Source of the DNA: Actinoallomurus soli
Lineage (GTDB): Bacteria > Actinomycetota > Actinomycetes > Streptosporangiales > Streptosporangiaceae
Direction of reading: 5' to 3'
DNA length: 64,000 nucleotides
Assembly: GCF_024055715.1 (NCBI RefSeq)
Contig: NZ_JAMXMV010000017.1
Span: 62,001 to 126,000 of the forward strand
In this document: positions 58,587-64,000 of the stretch, piece by piece
Layout: every line of letters starts with the position of its first letter
How positions within the stretch are numbered: the stretch's first letter is position 1
Notes under the pieces: generated by a model
Database searches by the model: none
The model's input: the letters and a program-made list of their open reading frames with translations, nothing else
What the model was told of the DNA's origin: nothing
Made by a program: the position numbers and the translations under genes

Positions 58587-59717
58587 ATGAGCGACGACGT
58601 CTGCGTCATCGTGATCGGCGGCGGCTCGGCTGCGGGGGTCGGGCTCATCGGCCTAGGGGTCATGCGGGCGCTGCGCGGCCGGTCCCTGCGGCTCGCGCTG
58701 TTCGTGCTGGCGGTGGCCAGCGTGCTCGCGATGATCACCGGCACGGTCGTCGCGGCGCAGGAGATGTTCATCTCCCCGGAGGACTTCGGCGTCGTCCTGA
58801 CCGTCTGCGTCGCCTCCGGGATCGTCACCTCGGCGATGGCGCTGCTGCTGGCGCGCGCGATGGTCGCCGACAGCCGTACGCTCCGCCGCGCCGTGCGCGC
58901 CCTGGGGCACGGGGCCGCGCCGGGGGCGGACGGGAGCCTCTCGACGGCGGAGATGGGCGAGCTGAGCCGGGAGCTGAGCCTCACCAGCGCGCGGCTCGCC
59001 CAGGCGCGGGAGCGGGAGCGCAGCCTCGAGCGTTCCCGGCGCGAGCTCGTCGCCTGGGTCTCCCACGACCTGCGGACGCCGCTCGCGGGGCTACGGGCCA
59101 TGGTCGAGGCGCTGGAGGACGGCATGGCCCCCGAGCCGTCCCGCTACCACACGCAGATGCGGCTCGCCGTCGACCGGCTGTCCGGGATGGTCGACGACCT
59201 GTTCATGCTGTCCCGCATCCACGCCGGGGCCCTCGCCCTCTCCCCGGAATGGGTCACCCTGGCCGACCTGGTCGACCAGGCGGTCGCCGGGACCAACCCG
59301 CTCGCCCGCGCGCAGGGCGTCCTGCTCGGCGCCGAGGTCGGCGACCCGGTCGTCGTACGCGCCGACGTGCGGGAACTCTCGCGGGCGCTGACCAATCTGG
59401 TGGTCAACGCGATCCGGCACACGCCGTCCGCGGGCTCCGTGCTGGTCGAGGCCGGCCGCCGGCACCAGCACGCCGTGCTGGCGGTGTCCGACGCGTGCGG
59501 CGGAATCCCGCCCGGCGACCTGGACCGCGTCTTCGACGTCGCCTGGCGCGGGACCGCCGCCCGTACCCCCGAACCCGACTCGGGGGCGGGCCTGGGCCTG
59601 GCGATCGTACGCGGCATCGTGGAGGCGCACGCGGGAGCGGTCGAGGTGCGCAACACCGACCACGGCTGCCGCTTCGAGGTGCGCCTCCCGCTGTCCACGC
59701 CCCCGTACGGCGCGTGA
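58587..59717 (+). CDS. sensor histidine kinase
   Basis: 376 residues, ATG after GGAGGA. Three or so N-terminal membrane segments with only a short extracellular loop (about 58-66), so sensing may be within the membrane, then a signalling helix. Phospho-acceptor His in WVSHDLRTPLAG, N box TNLVVNAIRHTPSAG, G1 VSDACGGIPP, G2 DSGAGLGLAIVRGIVEAHAG. G1 has Ala-Cys where DNG or DTG is usual. Works with the preceding response regulator; targets may include the divergent lipid-transport pair. Confidence 0.92.
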   Translation: MSDDVCVIVIGGGSAAGVGLIGLGVMRALRGRSLRLALFVLAVASVLAMITGTVVAAQEMFISPEDFGVVLTVCVASGIVTSAMALLLARAMVADSRTLRRAVRALGHGAAPGADGSLSTAEMGELSRELSLTSARLAQARERERSLERSRRELVAWVSHDLRTPLAGLRAMVEALEDGMAPEPSRYHTQMRLAVDRLSGMVDDLFMLSRIHAGALALSPEWVTLADLVDQAVAGTNPLARAQGVLLGAEVGDPVVVRADVRELSRALTNLVVNAIRHTPSAGSVLVEAGRRHQHAVLAVSDACGGIPPGDLDRVFDVAWRGTAARTPEPDSGAGLGLAIVRGIVEAHAGAVEVRNTDHGCRFEVRLPLSTPPYGA

Positions 59718-59810
59718 CACGTACGGGAGGACGTCCCAGGTCACGGCGGGGATGACGCCGCCGGCGCCCACGGCCGCGAAATATTACGAGATTCGAACAC
59801 GGCCGCCGAT

Positions 59811-59825
59811 GGGCCCTGCGGGCCC
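59811..59825 (+). terminator. possible hairpin after the two-component operon
   Basis: GGGCCC-TGC-GGGCCC, 93 nt behind the kinase stop; stem of 6 GC pairs, 3-nt loop, no T-tract. The remaining spacer to 59956 holds a possible -10 (TACATT near 59837) for the next gene. Confidence 0.4.
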
Positions 59826-59956
59826 TGGCCGCTCCCTACATTCCTCAGCGGCACTACCGGTGCGCGCTCGCGGTTCAGGCGGGGAGCGACGTCGCACGGC
59901 AGTCCCGCCAGGCGGTCCCGTACGGGACCGCGGACGACGGACGAAGGAGCGACCCC

Positions 59957-60598
59957 GTGAAGACATCGACGAAGGTCACCGGCGTGACTCTCGCCGGGCT
60001 GACCGCGGCCGGCGTGGCGATCGCCGCGATCGGGACCGGCCCGTCCACCACGGTGACCCGGAATGTCGGCGAGAACCGCGCCTACACCGCCTCCCACGAC
60101 ACCGGGCGCACCGCCGCGCACTCCTCGAACCCGCCCCGGCCCTCCGCCTCCGCCCGGCAGCGGACCAGACCCGTGACCGTCGCGCTCACGACCCGCTACA
60201 CCGTCCGGAACGTACGGGCGGGGCACTCCGTCGCGGTCCTGCGCCAGGCCGGGCACCGCTGGCGCGTCGTCGGCCGCCTGCGCGCCACCGACCGGCGGGT
60301 GCCCGGCGCGACCGTCTCCGTGCGTCGCCCGACCACCGTCGTCGCCGCGGTGGGGCGGCACGCGGTCCGCCTCGTCGTCCCGCCGCACGCGGTCGTGGTC
60401 GTCGCCGACAACGGCCGTGTCGGCGTGGTGGCGTGGCGCTTCGTCCGCAAGGTCGTCCCGATGCCGCCGGCCGCGACCCCCTCCGCGCCGGACACGCCCC
60501 CCATGACGCCGCCCACCGTCACCCCCACACCGACTCCGACCGGCTCGCAGGCTCAGGTCGTCGGCGGCCTGAACGGCCGGGTCTCCACCAAATGGTGA
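59957..60598 (+). CDS. exported protein of unknown function
   Basis: 213 residues, GTG with AAGGAG upstream. N-terminal signal or membrane anchor (VTGVTLAGLTAAGVAIAAIG, 7-26); a Ser/Arg-rich segment; a predicted beta domain (about 72-165: TVALTTRYTVRNVRAGHSVA ... VVVVADNGRVGVVAWRFV); a Pro/Thr-rich tail and GGLNGRVSTKW. It could be a cell-wall-associated protein. Nothing similar could be named. The next exported protein follows after 89 nt. Confidence 0.6.
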   Translation: MKTSTKVTGVTLAGLTAAGVAIAAIGTGPSTTVTRNVGENRAYTASHDTGRTAAHSSNPPRPSASARQRTRPVTVALTTRYTVRNVRAGHSVAVLRQAGHRWRVVGRLRATDRRVPGATVSVRRPTTVVAAVGRHAVRLVVPPHAVVVVADNGRVGVVAWRFVRKVVPMPPAATPSAPDTPPMTPPTVTPTPTPTGSQAQVVGGLNGRVSTKW

Positions 60599-60687
60599 CG
60601 CGCCGCCCCGCGTGACCTGAGCGAGGTCACGAGCCGCCCCCCGCGGAACGCGCCGCGCGCCCCACCGGTCTCTCGAGAGGACACCGA

Positions 60688-62646
60688 ATGTCGTACCTGG
60701 AAAGGTCGAACTGGAAGGACCCGAACCGCTCGCGGCGGTTCCGCCTGTTCATCCCGCTGGCGGTCGCGCTCGTCCTCGCCGCCGGTTCGGCCGTGGCCCT
60801 CACCACGAAGATGGGGCTCACGGCGTTCGGCGGCGCGCCCGGCTGTCCGAGCGCGAGCGCCGCGCCGACCCATCGAACACCCAGGACCGGCCCCGGCCGC
60901 CGTCGGCTCCCGCAGAAGGGAGCCGAGGAGGTCAAGGTCGGGGCCACGCCCGCCGCCTCGCCGACCGCTTCCCCGCCCGGCGGCGCGGCGGCGGGCCCCT
61001 CCGCCGGGGCAGGGACGGCGGACCCCGGCGGCGCACCCTTCACCGGTGCGCCGAGCGCGGATCCGGGGACCGCCGCTCCCTCTCCGGCGGTGCGGGCCGC
61101 GACACGGTTCGCGGCCGGCGCCGCCGCATCCGGCGGGGCGCCGGCGGTGGCACCGTCGCCCGGCACCGCGATGCCCGACGCGGGCGCACAGCCGTCCGCC
61201 GGGACCGCCATGCCCGACGCCACCGCGCAGCCGTCGGCGGGTACCGCCCTGCCGAGCGCGCGCGGCTCGGCGGGCACGGCGATGCCCGCCCCGAGCGGGA
61301 GCGCGGCCTCCGGGAGCGCCGCTCCGGCGATGCGGAAGCGGCCGAGCGCGACCCCGAGTTCCTGCCCGAGCGCGACCCCGACGACGGGAGGCGGCGCGCC
61401 GGCGGCCGACCCGAACGCGAACTGCACACTGATCGTGCCCGCCGACCCGTTGAGCGCCCGCGGCCTGGCCACCCCGTACCGGCTGACCGCGACGAACCCG
61501 GCGATGGGCCCGTGCAACGAGGCGAACGTCAACCAGTCGGCGTTCGTCCAGGCGACGGTCATCGACCCGGCGACCGGGAGACTGTCGGTGTACAGCCCGC
61601 TGGTCGTGGACCAGGGCGCACAGCCCGCCGCCGCGCCCGTGACACCCGCCCTTCCGGCCGGCGCCGTGGTCGGCATCTGGTTCGGCTACAACGGCGACAA
61701 CCTGACCCTGCGCGGTACGGGCGGGGCCCTGCGGCAGGGCAGGTGCGTGGGCGGCCTGGGCGGCTCGGTCTTCGGCCAGTTCGCCTACTGCAACGCCCCG
61801 GCCTTCTTCCGGGCCGCGAACGCCGCGATCCGGGCGGGCACGCTGACGGTGCCCGCGCTGGGCACGGCGAAGGACGGCATGCCCTGCATGTCGACACGCG
61901 ACTTCGCGCTCGTCGACCAGGACCAGAGCGACAACGTCCAGACGACGTACCTGGCGACGGCGGACGGACGGATCGCGCAGAACACGGCGGCGAACAAGGG
62001 CAGGCTCGCCGGCGCCCGGACGCTCGCCAACCCGAGTGACAACGCGCTCCTGGACGCCTTCGTCGACCCGGCCCTCGGCTGCACACCGTGGACCGCCCCC
62101 GACCTCGCCAATCCCGGCACCGTGGTGACGTCACTGGCGATGGACGAGCTCCAGGCCGCCGCCCACCAGACGGCGCCGAGCGCGCTCGTCCCGCTGAACA
62201 ACCCGATGACGCTGGTGAACGGCCGGACGAGCACGGCGAAGACCGACCTGTACCGGGCCGGGGTGGACCAGGCTCCGCTGCCCGCCGGGCAGACGCCGGC
62301 GGCGTACTGCCGCGGCATGGACACCGCCCAGGCCGCGCGGCTGCGGAAGGACATGCGGCTGCTGGCGGGCCAGGCCAGCCCGATGCCGGGCGCGGCCGAC
62401 AGCCTGTTCACCTTCCTGGGCATGCGGTTGCAGCAGTCGTTCGGGAACCTGAAGTGCCAGAACTTCGGCCTGGCCAACCCGGTCGCGAAGCTCACGATGA
62501 ACGGCAACGTCGTGACCGGCGTCACCTTCGCCGGGAACGCCGGCCAGGGCGGGAACGGCGGAAATGGCGGCAGGCCGGGCGGAAACGGTGGAACCGGCGG
62601 CAAGGGCGGCCGCCCGCGCCACCACGGGCCGGGACCGCGGAACTGA
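60688..62646 (+). CDS. large secreted or membrane-anchored protein of unknown function with low-complexity regions
   Basis: 652 residues, ATG with GAGAGG upstream. One N-terminal membrane segment (FIPLAVALVLAAGSAVAL, about 21-38), then 200 residues of Ala/Ser/Pro-rich low complexity with repeated AGTAMPDA-type units, then a folded domain of about 370 residues that starts NCTLIVPADPLSARGLATPY and has conserved Cys and aromatic motifs (GRCVGGLGGSVFGQFAYCNA, MPCMSTRDFALVDQDQSDN), and a Gly/Asn-rich tail (GGNGGNGGRPGG). Streptomyces have proteins with the same folded domain; their function is unknown. It ends at a strong terminator. Confidence 0.8.
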   Translation: MSYLERSNWKDPNRSRRFRLFIPLAVALVLAAGSAVALTTKMGLTAFGGAPGCPSASAAPTHRTPRTGPGRRRLPQKGAEEVKVGATPAASPTASPPGGAAAGPSAGAGTADPGGAPFTGAPSADPGTAAPSPAVRAATRFAAGAAASGGAPAVAPSPGTAMPDAGAQPSAGTAMPDATAQPSAGTALPSARGSAGTAMPAPSGSAASGSAAPAMRKRPSATPSSCPSATPTTGGGAPAADPNANCTLIVPADPLSARGLATPYRLTATNPAMGPCNEANVNQSAFVQATVIDPATGRLSVYSPLVVDQGAQPAAAPVTPALPAGAVVGIWFGYNGDNLTLRGTGGALRQGRCVGGLGGSVFGQFAYCNAPAFFRAANAAIRAGTLTVPALGTAKDGMPCMSTRDFALVDQDQSDNVQTTYLATADGRIAQNTAANKGRLAGARTLANPSDNALLDAFVDPALGCTPWTAPDLANPGTVVTSLAMDELQAAAHQTAPSALVPLNNPMTLVNGRTSTAKTDLYRAGVDQAPLPAGQTPAAYCRGMDTAQAARLRKDMRLLAGQASPMPGAADSLFTFLGMRLQQSFGNLKCQNFGLANPVAKLTMNGNVVTGVTFAGNAGQGGNGGNGGRPGGNGGTGGKGGRPRHHGPGPRN

Positions 62647-62652
62647 CCGTGC

Positions 62653-62688
62653 GCCCGGGCGCGCACCTCGGCGAGGACGCGCCCGGGC
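62653..62688. terminator. bidirectional hairpin terminator
   Basis: Perfect 11-bp inverted repeat GCCCGGGCGCG / CGCGCCCGGGC with a 14-nt loop, between the convergent exported-protein and SpoIIE genes. Confidence 0.75.
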
Positions 62689-62703
62689 ACTCCCGGCTCC
62701 TGC

Positions 62704-63903
62704 TCAGCGGCCCTTCCAGTCGAGGCAGACCACGACGGCGTCGTCGGCGAGCTGGGTGCCCTGGTGACGGTCGACGAACCGGTGCAGCAGGGTGCGGACC
62801 AGATCCGCCGGGGGCTGGAGGCGGGACTCGGACAGGTCGCGCATCAGGAACTCCTCGTACGCGGCGCTCGCCCCCGGCAGGTGCGCGGCGTGCACGCCGT
62901 CGCTGACGATGACGAGCCGGTCGCCGGGCCGTACGGTGAACCGCTCCTCGGTGTACGGGGTGTCGCCGAACATCCCGAGCGGCAGCTGCCGGTCGAGCGG
63001 CACCCGCTCGACGGCGCCGCCCCGGAGCCGGTAGATCACGGGTGAGCCCGCGTCCACGGCGGTGACCTCGCCGGTCGCCAGCTCGATGCAGAGCAGGAGG
63101 GTCGCGACGTGCTGCCGGCCGCCGTAATGCCGGAAGATCGTCTCGTCGGCGAGCCCGCACTGCTCGAGCAGGTCGCCGCCCGAGCGGCGGGCGTTGCGCA
63201 TCGCGCCGACGGCGAGCTGGGTCAGGAGCGCCGCCGTGGTCCCCTCGCCCATCCCGTTGGTCACCGAGATGACCAGGGTGTCCCGGCCGGCGCTCCAGTC
63301 GAAGTTGTCGCCGGCCACCGAGTAGGCGGGCTCCAGCTGACCGGCGAACTCGTACTCCGGCGCCGAGCCGACGCGGCCGGGCAGCAGCTCCCACTGCATC
63401 TCCGCGGCGAGGGTCAGGCGTTCGCGGCGGCGGGCCTGCCGGTAGCGGTCGGTGGCACGGTCGGCGATCTCCAGCGCGCGGCTCAGCGTCGCGGCCACGT
63501 CGAGGAGTTCGGCCCGCTGCTCGGCGGACGGGAGATCGGGCAGAGTGATGCGCAGCACACCGAGCCGGTTGCCCAGGACGGTCAGCGGGAGGTGCAGGAG
63601 CCGCCGGGTGCCGGGGGACACGGTGGTGGGCGGTTCGAGCACAGGTTCCCCGGTGGCCAGCGCCCGCCCGCTGGGGCTGCCGGCCAGCGCGATCGGCGCC
63701 TCCCCGGAGGCGACCGGCTGCAGGTAGGCCATCCGGTAGTCGGTCAGATAGATCTCCGCGGCGTCGGTGCCGCAGAGCTTGCGTATCGTCTCCTCGGCGA
63801 CGTCGGCCAGTTCGTGCGGAGCCGCCAGCCAGATCCGGCGTTCGGCCTCGCGCAGGGCGTCACCGTCCCCGAGGCTCCCACGGCCGGGCTCTTCATACGA
63901 CAT
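62704..63903 (-). CDS. GAF domain / SpoIIE-type PP2C serine phosphatase
   Basis: 399 residues from ATG 63903 (AAAGGCGG upstream). N-terminal helix and GAF domain (about 15-150), linker helix (ALEIADRATDRYRQARRRER), then SpoIIE-like PP2C domain (about 185-395): AEMQWELLPGR, AGDNFDWSAGRDTLVISVTNGMG with the first metal Asp, CIELATGEVTAVDAGSPVIY, VSDGVHAAHL and the final Asp in LADDAVVVCLDW. 'VTNGMGEG' replaces the usual 'D-GHG' metal motif, so the second metal ligand is missing and activity may be weaker. Such phosphatases control anti-sigma antagonists. Confidence 0.88.
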   Translation of the reverse strand: MSYEEPGRGSLGDGDALREAERRIWLAAPHELADVAEETIRKLCGTDAAEIYLTDYRMAYLQPVASGEAPIALAGSPSGRALATGEPVLEPPTTVSPGTRRLLHLPLTVLGNRLGVLRITLPDLPSAEQRAELLDVAATLSRALEIADRATDRYRQARRRERLTLAAEMQWELLPGRVGSAPEYEFAGQLEPAYSVAGDNFDWSAGRDTLVISVTNGMGEGTTAALLTQLAVGAMRNARRSGGDLLEQCGLADETIFRHYGGRQHVATLLLCIELATGEVTAVDAGSPVIYRLRGGAVERVPLDRQLPLGMFGDTPYTEERFTVRPGDRLVIVSDGVHAAHLPGASAAYEEFLMRDLSESRLQPPADLVRTLLHRFVDRHQGTQLADDAVVVCLDWKGR

Positions 63904-63945
63904 GGCGATCCGCCTTTCCGTCACCGAATATGCGAAAGTGTGACC

Positions 63946-64000
63946 ATGGCCAGTGCGCACCAGCCCATCGACCGGCAGGCCGCCATCGTCGAAGCGTATG
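63946..64000 (+). CDS. start of a gene running off the window
   Basis: ATG 63946 opens MASAHQPIDRQAAIVEAY, in frame to the last base. Divergent from the SpoIIE phosphatase with 42 nt between starts. Too short to name. Confidence 0.35.
   Translation, partial: MASAHQPIDRQAAIVEAY

Overview
The window is high-GC DNA (strong G/C bias at third codon positions, many GTG starts, 4-nt GTGA/ATGA overlaps, some likely leaderless genes) from an actinomycete with a large genome. Tat- and Sec-secreted glycosidases and esterases, a SpoIIE-type phosphatase, a MoxR/VWA cluster and an LprG/P55-like pair all fit. I lean towards Streptosporangiales or Streptomyces relatives, but nothing here fixes the genus. 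No rRNA, tRNA or CRISPR array was seen.

Layout. 1-6.3 kb: a likely lysine/2-aminoadipate catabolic operon (C-terminus of a FAD/Fe-S 2-hydroxyacid dehydrogenase, LysR regulator, glutamate-type dehydrogenase, FAD amine oxidase, ALDH7-type semialdehyde dehydrogenase). 6.6-7.7 kb: a small frameshifted gene and a pentapeptide-repeat protein. 7.8-14.5 kb (minus strand): a fructosamine (Amadori product) utilisation operon with deglycase, kinase, polar amino-acid ABC importer, ornithine-cyclodeaminase-like enzyme and a LacI regulator as last gene; a promoter and LacI-type operator sit at its head. 14.9-19.1 kb: a branched-chain 2-oxoacid dehydrogenase operon (E1alpha, E1beta, E2) divergent from a BkdR-like Lrp/AsnC regulator. 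19.3-21.6 kb: small proteins (helical, SUKH-like, zinc ribbon, SRPBCC). 21.7-27.9 kb: a sugar locus with class II aldolase, amidohydrolase, LacI regulator and two GH43 enzymes; the second, Tat-secreted, carries a frameshift. 27.9-34.3 kb: hydrolases, a secreted esterase, and an operon of alpha/beta hydrolase, TetR, acyl-CoA ligase and KAS III-like enzyme.

34.3-40.6 kb: a 2OG-Fe(II) oxygenase, a methyltransferase, a 21-bp minisatellite, a decayed Tn3-family transposase, then a compact TetR / amidohydrolase / MFS module whose palindromic operators fit exactly into its promoters; this part looks acquired. 40.9-48.7 kb (minus strand): a five-gene cluster of a SWIM-family protein without its SWIM finger, DUF5691, MoxR AAA+ ATPase, DUF5682 and VWA protein. 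It is the least understood and most interesting system here, because DUF5682 carries TraB/ChaN/EreA-like signature motifs. 48.7-53.7 kb: imine-reductase-like enzyme with HxlR regulator, a tiny tandem GYDRxQV protein, a membrane protein with an AhpD-like protein, a sirtuin, a HEAT protein. 53.8 kb: a possible 25-residue Cys-rich peptide. 54-64 kb: secreted PLD-like protein, LprG-like lipoprotein with P55-like MFS pump, two-component system, two exported proteins of unknown function, and a GAF/SpoIIE phosphatase divergent from a gene running off the window.

Three genes are interrupted: the small gene at 6.6 kb, the second GH43 and the Tn3 transposase. The first two are single -1 shifts in otherwise intact frames and could be sequencing errors.
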